Shown: positions 9,530 through 17,621 of the stretch, in pieces
How the letters are laid out: each line of letters begins with the position of its first letter
Numbering within the stretch: position 1 is the stretch's first letter
DNA from: Acidobacteriota bacterium
GTDB taxonomy: Bacteria; Acidobacteriota; Terriglobia; Acidiferrales; UBA7541
NCBI GenBank assembly: GCA_018268785.1
Contig: JAFDVY010000016.1
Location: 1-47,262, forward strand
DNA: 47,262 nt
Direction: 5' to 3'
The notes under the pieces: generated by a model
The model's database searches: none
What the model saw: the letters and a program-made list of their open reading frames with translations, nothing else
Told to the model about the DNA's origin: nothing
Translations under genes and position numbers: made by a program

Positions 9530-11011
9530 ATGAAGCGAGTGTTCTCGCATCCTCTGATTGCTTTGGCCCTCGGCCTCTGGCTGCGGCTCTTTTTCCTGCT
9601 CAAGTACCCGGTTGCAAGCTCCGGCGATACCGTCCTTTACGAAGACCTCGCCACAAATTGGTTCAAGCACCACGTTTACGCCATGACCGTAGACGGTTCG
9701 ATCGTGCCCGTCGATATACGTATGCCCGGTTACCCTGCGTTTCTCTCGCTGATTTACTCTCTCACCGGCCGTGTCGGGCCTTCCGCGCGGACGTGTGTAA
9801 TGTTCGCCCAAGCAGCAATCGACTTGCTCGGCTGCCTGTTTATCGCCTGCGCCGTTGTCTATCTTTTCCAAACTGCCTTTGGCCTCGCAAACAAAAATCC
9901 CGCCTTCCGCGCTGCCTTTTGGTTCGCCGCACTTTGCCCCTTCCTCGCCAACTACAATGCCGTGCTGCTGACGGAAACCATCGTCACGTGCGTCAGCGCA
10001 ATCGCGTTTTGTCTTCTCATTCGTCTTGCCGCAAGCTGCTCCGAACTTTTTGATCCCATCGCGCGCCTCAAAGCCAGTTGGGACAAGTCTCCCGAATACT
10101 GGGCCGCCCTCTTCGGCCTCTCCGTCGGAGCTATGACTCTTTTCCGCCCGGAATCGCCCATCTTCCTAATTTCCGCCTGGTTGGCCCTCGCCTGGTTTTT
10201 CTGGAAGCATCGCGAATTGCGCCGTTGGTTCAAACTGGCACTGATCAGCGCCCTCTTTTGTGTGGCCACGCTCAGCCCTTGGGCCATTCGAAATGCAATC
10301 ACCCTCCACGAATTCCAATTCCTCGCGCCAAAGGACGCCAATCTCCCTTCAGAACATCCGCCGTATGGCTTCATGGCTTGGGAAAAAACCTGGCTTTACC
10401 GCTTGAACGATTGCTACGACGTTACCTGGAAGCTCAACGAAGAGCCCATCAATCTCAGCGACATTCCTCCTCGAGCTTTCGATTCAGACTCCGAAAAATT
10501 GGCCGTCGCCGCGCTGATCGCCCAGCACAACCAAAGCCTCAGCCTCACACCTGAACAAGACGCCGCCTTCGGCCAAATCGCCAAACAACGCTCCTCACGC
10601 CACCCGCTTCGAACCTTCCTCTGGATCCCCTTTCAGCGCGCACTCACCATCTGGTTCACGCCGCGCATCGAACTCCTGCCCCTTTCCGGCAATGTTTTTC
10701 CATTGAGGCAGTCCTGGGAAGACGACAGCACCGACCAGCTCGTCACCGCCGGCTTCTTCCTGCTCAACATTCTTTATTTGGTCCTGGCGCTCTGCGGATT
10801 CCTGCGCCTCTGGAAATTAAGTCCGCGAATTCGTCCCGTACTTTTCGCGATCGCCGTTTATCTGCTTCTCCGAACCGCGTTTCTCACTACCGTCGAAGCC
10901 CCCGAGCCGCGCTACGTCCTCGTCTGTTTCCCACTCCTTCTCGCGCTCGCCGCCGCAGCTATCGTTCCCCGTCCGGCTCAGGATGTATCGTCACGCGAAA
11001 AATCTGCGTGA
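9530..11011 (+). CDS. Membrane glycosyltransferase, GT39/ArnT-like (GT-C fold)
   Basis: This 493-residue multi-pass protein has about ten hydrophobic segments. Its N-terminal half carries the features of lipid-linked-sugar glycosyltransferases (ArnT/PMT type): a first helix ending in RLFFLLKYP, then SSGDTVLYEDLATNWF, and DIRMPGYPAFLSLIYSLTG, where the acidic residue and RMPGYP loop match the conserved GT-C active-site loops. Such enzymes move a sugar from a polyprenyl-phosphate donor onto lipid or protein on the periplasmic side. The substrate is unknown. The gene is divergent from the large polysaccharide synthase (111 bases between starts), and its last 53 bases overlap the end of the convergent CDF gene. 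No strong ribosome site is visible before the ATG. Confidence 0.82.
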   Translation: MKRVFSHPLIALALGLWLRLFFLLKYPVASSGDTVLYEDLATNWFKHHVYAMTVDGSIVPVDIRMPGYPAFLSLIYSLTGRVGPSARTCVMFAQAAIDLLGCLFIACAVVYLFQTAFGLANKNPAFRAAFWFAALCPFLANYNAVLLTETIVTCVSAIAFCLLIRLAASCSELFDPIARLKASWDKSPEYWAALFGLSVGAMTLFRPESPIFLISAWLALAWFFWKHRELRRWFKLALISALFCVATLSPWAIRNAITLHEFQFLAPKDANLPSEHPPYGFMAWEKTWLYRLNDCYDVTWKLNEEPINLSDIPPRAFDSDSEKLAVAALIAQHNQSLSLTPEQDAAFGQIAKQRSSRHPLRTFLWIPFQRALTIWFTPRIELLPLSGNVFPLRQSWEDDSTDQLVTAGFFLLNILYLVLALCGFLRLWKLSPRIRPVLFAIAVYLLLRTAFLTTVEAPEPRYVLVCFPLLLALAAAAIVPRPAQDVSSREKSA

Positions 11012-12380
11012 ACTTTTCCTTGATCCGGTCCTCCAGCGCCGCGGTTACGTCATGCACTTGCGTCACCGGCAGCGCGCCCTTCATCGTGCAATGGCAAGAC
11101 ACCAGAATCCGGTGCTGCACCTGTCGCACGTGCACATCGTGGCAATTCAAAAGCTCGTCGTACTCCGACGTCAGCCCATTCACAAAATTCTCAATCGCCC
11201 GTGCAAGCTGCTGCATCTCGCCGGCGGACGTGCTCGTCTCCGCGATGTTGCTTCCCATCGGCTCGATGTGGATATTCACTTCCGCTGGATGTTCCGGCAG
11301 AGCCAGAATCGCCTCCTCCAGCTCCGTCGCCTGAAAATGCGCTTCGCTTAGCGTCAAGCCTTCCTCAACTTCCAGATGCAGATCCACAAAAAGATTTCCG
11401 CTCTGCTGCGTCACGCTCAAATCGTGAATCGCATTGCCCATTCGCTGCGCCGTTGCGCGTATCGACTCCAGAAAATTCTCCGCCGGCGGCGCTTGTGGTT
11501 CCGCATGCACCACCACATCCGCCGGAACAATCTCCCCCACGCGCCGCTCGATCGCATCGCTCCACGCATGCACTTGCTCCAAACTCGCCGTTCGCGGTAC
11601 TCCCACTGTTGCGTCCACGAAATACCGGTTTCCAGCGCGTCTCACGCGCACGCGGTTTACGCCTTCTACTCCGTCCATCCGGCCCACTGCCTGAACAATC
11701 TGCTCTTGCAAACCGACTGGTACGGCGTCCAGCAGCGCATCCAGTGTTCGCATCCCCAATCGCGATCCAACCCACAAAATCACTCCCGCCACCGCCAGTC
11801 CCGCTACTGCATCTGCATAAACCAGCCACGGCACATTCCACGTCTCGCCCGCCCATACCAATGCAATTCCGGCGATTACCACTATCGTGCTCCACACGTC
11901 GGTGGAGAAATGCAGCGCATCCGCCTCCAGCGCTTCGCTCGAATGTTTCTTTGCCACCGCGGAGAGTTTTCGCGCCCTTGTAAGATCGATCGCCAGCGCG
12001 CCGCCCAGCACCACAAACGCGATCCAGCTCGGCTGAATGTGCACGCTTCTGAAAAACAGCCGTTCAAACGCTTCGTAGATCACATACAGCGCCGTCAGAA
12101 CCAGCAGTCCTGTTTCCACAAACGCCGAAAAATTTTCAAATTTTCCGTGGCCGTAGGGATGCCGCTCGTCGGCCGGCTGGTCCGCAACGCGTATAGACAA
12201 AAATGTGATGATTGCTGCAACCAGGTCCAGCCCGGAATGTAGCGCCTCGCTCAACACGCCCAAACTGCTCGTGCGGTACACCAGAAATGTCTTCAAGGAA
12301 ACGAGCAGCGCCGCCGAGCCCACGCTCAACAGTGCAGCCTTCCTTTTTTCCTGTGTCTCGCTCGCGGAAACGCCTGCCAT
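10959..12380 (-). CDS. Cation diffusion facilitator (CDF) metal transporter with extended cytoplasmic region
   Basis: CDF proteins export divalent metals such as zinc, iron or manganese in exchange for protons. The first 200 residues hold the six-helix unit, with HSGLD on helix 2 and HFSTD on helix 5 forming the HxxxD/HxxxD metal site of zinc-type members, and the HPYGHGKFE loop between helices 2 and 3. At 473 residues it is roughly 170 longer than a normal CDF. The extra length looks like repeats of the cytoplasmic dimerisation fold: one at about 208-288 ending VVVHAEP, a second at about 292-372 ending VNIHIEP and a third at about 385-470 ending VTIHPEP. Its 3' end overlaps the convergent glycosyltransferase gene by 53 bases. 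Confidence 0.92.
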   Translation of the reverse strand: MAGVSASETQEKRKAALLSVGSAALLVSLKTFLVYRTSSLGVLSEALHSGLDLVAAIITFLSIRVADQPADERHPYGHGKFENFSAFVETGLLVLTALYVIYEAFERLFFRSVHIQPSWIAFVVLGGALAIDLTRARKLSAVAKKHSSEALEADALHFSTDVWSTIVVIAGIALVWAGETWNVPWLVYADAVAGLAVAGVILWVGSRLGMRTLDALLDAVPVGLQEQIVQAVGRMDGVEGVNRVRVRRAGNRYFVDATVGVPRTASLEQVHAWSDAIERRVGEIVPADVVVHAEPQAPPAENFLESIRATAQRMGNAIHDLSVTQQSGNLFVDLHLEVEEGLTLSEAHFQATELEEAILALPEHPAEVNIHIEPMGSNIAETSTSAGEMQQLARAIENFVNGLTSEYDELLNCHDVHVRQVQHRILVSCHCTMKGALPVTQVHDVTAALEDRIKEKFTQIFRVTIHPEPDGER

Positions 12381-12414
12381 GGTTGTCCGCCTAGACTACC
12401 AAATTGTTCTTTAG

Positions 12415-12476
12415 GAGGTGGGGGCTTCAGCCCCCGCGCAAAAAGGGTAGAGAAAGAGGGCTTCAGCCCCTGAAGA
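12415..12476. repeat. Two-hairpin intergenic repeat (element type A)
   Basis: Two palindromes lie close together: a first arm around GGGGGCTTCAGCCCCC and a second around GGGCTTCAGCCCCTGAAG. The arrangement matches the element at 17231-17297 and the copy inside the DNA glycosylase gene at 25522-25585. It fills most of the 138 bases between the tldE-like gene (ending 12519) and the CDF gene (starting 12380). It could also form terminator-like structures, but no T-run follows. Confidence 0.75.
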
Positions 12477-12518
12477 ATATCTCGCAGGAACCGGCCCTGC
12501 ATTTTTACGAGATAACTC

Positions 12519-14354
12519 TTAGTTTCCCGCGGTCAGTGTTGGCGCGGGCAGCAACGGCAAACGCTTCGGCTCGCCTCGCGCCCCTCGTACTTCCAGCTCG
12601 TCGAAGAACAGTGAAGGAGCCACGATGGACGATGGCAGCCCGTTTTGCGCCGATCCAAACGCTCCCAGCGCCGTTCCCGCAAATCCCGCCGTCTGATTCT
12701 GCATATAGTTGTAGACGGTATTGTCGTTTCCGATTCCGGAAACATTGCGCAGCGCCCGCGCATTCAATCCGATAATCCGCGCCCCCCGCACAATCTCATC
12801 TGGCCTGCCGTCCACATACACCTTATAAACAAGCGACACCAGCCGGTCGCCCGTTCCCGCGCCTCCTCCAAAACTCGCCAATAGTTCGGAAAAATCATCC
12901 TGATGCAGCAGGCTCAGCGCCGGATTATCCATCTCCCGCACCACAAGGCAGTAATTCAGCTTTTCCGCCTTGCACGCATCCAGAAATTTCTTCCGCAAAT
13001 CCGCGGGCGAAACCGTTTCCGTGGAGGTAAAGAAAACGTTGCTCATCGTCGGCTTCGTATCCCCCAGAAACGCCGACCGCCCGTGTCCATTCGAAACATT
13101 CGAATCCGGTCCCGGTCTCCGCGACATCAGCAATCCTTTCAAAACCCCGCTTTCCACCGCCGTCACTTTTTGCGCGCGCACACCCTCTTCATCCACGTTG
13201 TATCCGCCCAGCAGCGGCGTACCGTTGTAATCCTTCGCCGAAGGATCGTCCACGATCGTCACGCTCGTCGGCAGAACGCGCGCATTCAACCGCCCGACCC
13301 AGTCGCTCTTTCCTCCGATGTTGCTCAGAAACTGCTCCATCACCGGTCGGAACGCAATCGGCGGCAGCGCTCCATTCAAATTCGGTCCAAGCACTTCTGC
13401 AAGCAATGGCGCAGCGGCGCGCGCTTCGAAGAGCACCGGCCCCGTATAGTCCTGCGCCGGCTGTGAAGCCCGCAGCGCCATCAGTTCGGCCGCCGCCACA
13501 TTCAATCCCTTGCGCACCGTTTCGGGCGTAGGCAGATCCGCCGGCTTCGCCGCATACGCTGCGTAAGAATGGTTCAGTTGCACTCCGTCCGGCGCCAGCG
13601 TATTCATTCCCGCTTCGATCGCTGCAAACGTCCGGTTCGTCCGGATTTCCGTCCCTTCGTTCGTCAGCATGTACTCCGTTGCATAAACGAGGTAATACGT
13701 CACCCGCGATTCTTGCAGCAATGAAAACGCCCGCAACGCTCTCGACGAATCGCGCGCTTCCTGTTCCCAATTCCGGCTCGACCAGTCCACATTCGGCAGC
13801 GGCTCGATCAACTGCACCGGCTCCACTCTGGAAAAATCGTCAATGTTGCTCTGGCTCGCCAGGCTGTTCAGGTATGCCTGTTTCCGCGAATATCCTTCCA
13901 CCGCTTCCTTAAACGCCTGGTCCGTCGCAATCCACAAATCCTGCCGCAGCGAATCGTAATCGCGGTCGATGCCCACCGATCCCGTCGAGCCAATAAATCC
14001 GCGGAATCCTTCATCGCTGATAAAATTCGAGCTGTCCCGTTTGTAATCGCCCACGCGCGCTTCCACGTTCATAAAGCGGTTCCGCGTCCTCGTCGTGGAA
14101 ATCAGCGCCCCAAACTGCGCCACGATCTCCCGCACATCCAGATCCAGCAGCCGGTATTCAATGTAGAACGGCCGCACCGGCTTTCCCGTCTTGTCGATCG
14201 TCAGCTCTAGCCGGTCTTTCGACCGCGCCATCTCATCCTGCATCGCGCGGAGCGTCTGATCGTTGTCCTTTGCGGCTTGCGCGTTTACATTCGCGCCCGC
14301 AAACCATGCCGCGGCCGCACAAAGCAAAGCGAAATTCCGAAGCGCGTTTTTCAC
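12519..14354 (-). CDS. Exported TldE/PmbA-like protein (non-catalytic partner type)
   Basis: This 611-residue member of the TldD/PmbA family has a signal peptide (VKNALRNFALLCAAAAWFAG). It keeps the family fold landmarks, such as YNVDEEGVRAQKVTAVESGVLKG and NGHGRSAFLGDTKPTMSN, but lacks the HExxxH zinc site: the equivalent region reads FEARAAAPLLAEVLG. It also lacks the C-terminal zinc-ligand cysteine. That is the pattern of TldE (PmbA), which pairs with TldD to form the active heterodimeric protease. I chose the GTG at 14354 over longer frames because GGAGG precedes it by 6 bases and because it overlaps the upstream stop in the sequence GTGA, which indicates translational coupling. The upstream extension reading MRSGIGVG is the other frame of the tldD-like gene. 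Confidence 0.87.
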   Translation of the reverse strand: MKNALRNFALLCAAAAWFAGANVNAQAAKDNDQTLRAMQDEMARSKDRLELTIDKTGKPVRPFYIEYRLLDLDVREIVAQFGALISTTRTRNRFMNVEARVGDYKRDSSNFISDEGFRGFIGSTGSVGIDRDYDSLRQDLWIATDQAFKEAVEGYSRKQAYLNSLASQSNIDDFSRVEPVQLIEPLPNVDWSSRNWEQEARDSSRALRAFSLLQESRVTYYLVYATEYMLTNEGTEIRTNRTFAAIEAGMNTLAPDGVQLNHSYAAYAAKPADLPTPETVRKGLNVAAAELMALRASQPAQDYTGPVLFEARAAAPLLAEVLGPNLNGALPPIAFRPVMEQFLSNIGGKSDWVGRLNARVLPTSVTIVDDPSAKDYNGTPLLGGYNVDEEGVRAQKVTAVESGVLKGLLMSRRPGPDSNVSNGHGRSAFLGDTKPTMSNVFFTSTETVSPADLRKKFLDACKAEKLNYCLVVREMDNPALSLLHQDDFSELLASFGGGAGTGDRLVSLVYKVYVDGRPDEIVRGARIIGLNARALRNVSGIGNDNTVYNYMQNQTAGFAGTALGAFGSAQNGLPSSIVAPSLFFDELEVRGARGEPKRLPLLPAPTLTAGN

Positions 14355-16135
14355 TGGAGTCCTCCAGAAACGGCGCTTGCTTGCGCTGCCGCGCCCGCGC
14401 TGCGCGTATCGTGAGCGGGTGGAGGCAAAATCGGCGGCCGGTCCGTGTCCGTCTCCTTTTTCTGCACTTCCAGCTCGGACATCAAAATCGCCGGCGAAGC
14501 CGCGGACACCGGAACCGACCCCGATTCCGCTCCGCAATATCCGTTGAACACTTCCGGTGTGTCGCCCGTCGCCACGATCTTTTTCAGCGCGGCCAGCGGC
14601 GTTCCCACAATGTCCACGCCGCGCACCAGTTCATCCGGCCTTCCATCCGCAAACACTTTGAACACCACCAGCGGCTGCACTTGGAACGCTTGCGGTTGCC
14701 CGCGTCCCGTAAATGTAAACCCGCCCGCGATGTCGTCAATCAGCAATCCGTACGGTTTTCCCTGCTGCTTGATCAATTCCACCAGTTTCTTGCGCAGCTC
14801 GGCGTTCGTCACCATCTTCGTGCTTTCCACGATCAGGTTGCCCTGACGCGAAACTGGCGTCGCCCCCAGTTGTCTCCGCCCATGTCCATTCGAATGGGGA
14901 AATCCCACCAGCGGCGAGCGCGACATTTCAAAATTCTTCAACACGCCGTGTTCCACCAGCGTCACTTTCTGCGCCGGCACGCCTTCATCGTCGAACTGGT
15001 AGTAGCCCAGCAAATCCTCGTTCCCCAATTTCTTCCGCGTCGTGTCGTCCACCACGCTCAGAAATTCCGGGAAAATCTCTTCGCCCACTTTCGCCGCAAA
15101 CGTCTGTCCCTCTGTAATGTCTTTCTGCCGGTGGCCCTCTGCGCGGTGTCCGAAAACTTCGTGGAAGAAAACCGCCGCCGCGCGTCCTGTCAGCATGGCA
15201 GGACCCACCGTCGGCTCATTGATGGGAGCCTTCACCAGCCCTTCCATTTCTTTCCGCAGTTGCGCGCTCGCGGTCGCTACCGCCTTGTCATTTGGAGCGT
15301 CCTTCGGATCCACCCAGTCGAAATTGTAATAGCGCTCGATGTTCATTCCATCGTCCGCTTTACCCTGAATAAAAAGCTCCAGCCGGTAGCGGATCTGCCC
15401 GAACTGTAATTGCGTCCCTTCCGTGTTCACTTGAAAACTGTTCTGCGCCTGCGCGCTGAACGTCACAATCGAATTCAGAATCGCTGGCGATTCGCGGAAC
15501 GCCTTCGTGTACGCACGCACCTTCTGTTCCCACGGCCCGCGATCCAGCGTGAACGAAACCAGCGGCCCAAACGATTTGTGCGGCTGTTCCTTTGAAAAAT
15601 CCGGTGCCTGCGCCGCCGCCGTATCCACCTTCACTTCCCGGCCCGTCTTGATCTTGATCAGCGCTTCCGCCGCTGCCCGGTATTGGTCGTCGGTCTCTAG
15701 CCAGATCGCCCGCCGCAGCACTTCCGCGTCGTCGTCCACTGGCGCCACCGTTCCCGGTCCGCCGTTCGGCAATTGCCGTTCTCCCACCTTGTGTGTGTTG
15801 TCCTTGTCGTAGTCGCCCGTCCGAACCGCCACTTGCAACCACCGGTTCCGCGCCTCAGAGCTGTTCAGCAGTGCGCCATTCGAACCGGACACATCCGCCC
15901 GCTGCGTGTCCGTCAGCGTATACCCGATGAAATACGCCGGAATCTCTTGCGCGCTCAGCGTCTTGAACGAACGGTCCAGCTCCGTCTGCATTGCCGCAAT
16001 CACTGGCGAAGGCTTTACACCCGGCGTGTCTGGAGGGCCCGCAATCGTTGTCGGCGCAAACGCTCCAAGCAGCGCTGCTCCCGCACTCACCGCCAATAAG
16101 GATGGAATCAGCCGCACCAATTTTGCGTTCTTCAA
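14351..16135 (-). CDS. Exported TldD-like metalloprotease (catalytic partner type)
   Basis: This 594-residue TldD-family protein carries a signal peptide (residues 1-32, ending APTTIAG), unlike cytoplasmic E. coli TldD. The zinc protease motif is intact: HEVFGHRAEGH, with H325, E326 and H330. The distal ligand cysteine is also present at C534 in YCGAESGSVPVSAASP. TldD/TldE complexes degrade unfolded peptides through a narrow channel and, in E. coli, process microcin B17 and the CcdA antitoxin. Here the complex would act in the periplasm; the substrate is unknown. The start is a TTG at 16135 with GCGAGG upstream; no in-frame ATG fits as well. The stop overlaps the GTG of the TldE-like gene by 4 bases. 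Confidence 0.9.
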   Translation of the reverse strand: MKNAKLVRLIPSLLAVSAGAALLGAFAPTTIAGPPDTPGVKPSPVIAAMQTELDRSFKTLSAQEIPAYFIGYTLTDTQRADVSGSNGALLNSSEARNRWLQVAVRTGDYDKDNTHKVGERQLPNGGPGTVAPVDDDAEVLRRAIWLETDDQYRAAAEALIKIKTGREVKVDTAAAQAPDFSKEQPHKSFGPLVSFTLDRGPWEQKVRAYTKAFRESPAILNSIVTFSAQAQNSFQVNTEGTQLQFGQIRYRLELFIQGKADDGMNIERYYNFDWVDPKDAPNDKAVATASAQLRKEMEGLVKAPINEPTVGPAMLTGRAAAVFFHEVFGHRAEGHRQKDITEGQTFAAKVGEEIFPEFLSVVDDTTRKKLGNEDLLGYYQFDDEGVPAQKVTLVEHGVLKNFEMSRSPLVGFPHSNGHGRRQLGATPVSRQGNLIVESTKMVTNAELRKKLVELIKQQGKPYGLLIDDIAGGFTFTGRGQPQAFQVQPLVVFKVFADGRPDELVRGVDIVGTPLAALKKIVATGDTPEVFNGYCGAESGSVPVSAASPAILMSELEVQKKETDTDRPPILPPPAHDTRSAGAAAQASAVSGGLQ

Positions 16136-16273
16136 GGATTGCCTCGCTTAGCTGGAAGAAAGAGCTATTGCCAAACTCTCAGTCTACGTTACTGCCGGGA
16201 AGCATACAATTCAGGCTTCTCTGCGGGGTTAACACCTGTTTCGACGGCCCGGAGCGCCTTTTCGTTGCACGCT

Positions 16274-16310
16274 GAAAAGGAACAGCCCCGGACGTGTCGC
16301 CGTCCGGGGC
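16274..16310 (-). terminator. Hairpin terminator after the FecR-domain gene
   Basis: A perfect 10-base-pair stem, GCCCCGGACG paired with CGTCCGGGGC (16285-16310), has a six-base loop. On the minus strand it is followed by the T-rich stretch TGTTCCTTTTC. It lies 49 bases after the FecR-domain gene and separates it from the tldD-like gene, so the two are probably separate transcription units. Confidence 0.6.
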
Positions 16311-16358
16311 CTGAATTTGGCTGTCGTCGATTTTATCTTCCGCCTCGTCCCTTTAAGA

Positions 16359-17177
16359 TCAGCCGCATTGCGACGGCGGGCAAGGCGGCTTCGTATTCAC
16401 CGGCGTGTTGTTTGTATTCTTCGTAATCGCTACGGGAATCGCAATCGCCGCTCCTACGGCAATAATTCCCAGCGCAATGCCCCACGGCTTGCTCAAGTGG
16501 CTCCCCGCGCGCAGCAATCCGCTCGGCGCATCCGGCATGTTCGTCGCGTTCACGGCTTCCGTCAGCACGTCCAGCGTCGCCTGCGAAGGCCCCGTGGGAG
16601 CCGAACTATCGTTGCTCCGCACGCTGCTCATCTGCCCGGCTTTCACCATCGCGCAGGTTCCCGCCGTATTGCAGAGCTTCACCAGCCCTTCGAACACCAC
16701 CAGATTCATTTGCCCGCTCGTCTGATCGAAGGCGATGTAGAAATCCGTTCCCACCACGCCCGCCACTCCGGCCGGAGTCTTCACTTCGAACTTGCCGTCC
16801 GTCTTCGTGATCTTCTGTGCCTGCGAACGCAGCTTGCCGTATGCCAGGTCCAGTTGCGTCTGCTGCGCTCCCATGTCGTGTTGCGTTACCTTCAACGACG
16901 AATCCGAGCCCACATTCAGCACCGAACCGTCATCCAGCGCGATGCGCGCCCGCGCATTCGCTTGCGTGTTCACCACGTCGGCCCAATCCACAACCGTTTT
17001 CGCCGACGCGTTCAATGTCTTCGCGCCGCGTGCGATGCTCACCGCCGGAATCACGCGCGACACTTCTCCCGCCTTTTGGCTCGCCGCCTGCGGCATTGCG
17101 AGTACGTCGCCCGGTATCAATATGGCCCATGAGGCCACGAACGCCAGAAATACGGCGCAAGGGGACTGTTTCTTCAT
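16359..17177 (-). CDS. FecR-domain exported protein
   Basis: This 272-residue protein has an N-terminal signal sequence (AVFLAFVASWAILIPGDVLA). A FecR-type beta domain follows at about 40-170, seen in ARARIALDDGSVLNVGSDSSLKV split across two strands, LDLAYGKLRSQ and FEVKTPAGVAGVVGTDFYI. A hydrophobic segment near the C-terminus (WGIALGIIAVGAAIAIPVAI) anchors it, and the tail ends in a cysteine pair, CPPSQC. Classical FecR is a cytoplasmic-membrane anti-sigma regulator next to a FecI sigma factor and a TonB receptor; none of those is adjacent. The N-terminal signal and C-terminal anchor suggest an envelope protein of the FecR-domain superfamily, not a true sigma regulator. An AGGAGAG site lies before the ATG. 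Confidence 0.85.
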   Translation of the reverse strand: MKKQSPCAVFLAFVASWAILIPGDVLAMPQAASQKAGEVSRVIPAVSIARGAKTLNASAKTVVDWADVVNTQANARARIALDDGSVLNVGSDSSLKVTQHDMGAQQTQLDLAYGKLRSQAQKITKTDGKFEVKTPAGVAGVVGTDFYIAFDQTSGQMNLVVFEGLVKLCNTAGTCAMVKAGQMSSVRSNDSSAPTGPSQATLDVLTEAVNATNMPDAPSGLLRAGSHLSKPWGIALGIIAVGAAIAIPVAITKNTNNTPVNTKPPCPPSQCG

Positions 17178-17230
17178 CTGAGGACTCTCCTAATCCGTTT
17201 GGATGATTCGCCAACCTTCGTTTCGAAGCT

Positions 17231-17297
17231 CCTCAGGGGGTCGGAGCTTTAGCTCCGACCTTAAAATCAAGAAAATCGGGCTTTAGCCCCTGAAGAG
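17231..17297. repeat. Two-hairpin intergenic repeat (element type A)
   Basis: The first palindrome is GTCGGAGCTTTAGCTCCGAC and the second is around GGGCTTTAGCCCCTGA, with about 20 bases between. Read in reverse complement, the same two arms in the same order and with similar spacing occur inside the DNA glycosylase gene at 25522-25585. Confidence 0.85.
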
Positions 17298-17463
17298 AAA
17301 CGCACCGCTTCTGGTTGTACCTACAGTAGTTACCGGAGCCCTCAAAACGTGTCAATTCTTTCTCGCCCCTCGGTTTCCTTCCTCGTGCACACCACCGCCG
17401 CTCCCGCGGCCTCTTGGCGCAAATCGCGCGCGTCGCCATCGCGCTCCAATCTCGATACGCCCA

Positions 17464-17489
17464 TGTAGTGGCCAATCTTCAGATTGGCC
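17464..17489. repeat. TGTAGTGGCC-type palindromic repeat
   Basis: The conserved leader TGTAGTGGCC runs into a palindrome centred on AATCTTCAGATT. Other copies are at 18575, 46649 and 46972. Similarity to the 18575 copy continues about 30 bases past the palindrome (shared GCTC, TCGTT and GCTTTG blocks), so the mobile unit is larger than the hairpin. Confidence 0.8.
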
Positions 17490-17621
17490 TCCCGCTCCTC
17501 GTTATTTCAGCTTTGATGCCCAAGCGCCGCCTTCTAGACGGCGTCCTTCCAGTAGCACAGCCATTCTTGGCTGCGCTCCCCTCTCTCCAATGCTCGTTCG
17601 CAAAGATTCGCGTCCTGAAAT

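Larger units (their letters stand above)
17178..17621. other. Intergenic stretch filled with palindromic repeats
   Basis: These 444 bases between the FecR-domain gene (starting 17177) and the end of the haloperoxidase gene hold no credible gene. They contain the two-hairpin element at 17231-17297, a TGTAGTGGCC-type palindrome at 17464-17489, and further small palindromes near 17524-17545 (GCCGCC...GACGGCG) and 17561-17576 (CAGCCATTCTTGGCTG). The rest shows no recognisable structure. Confidence 0.7.
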
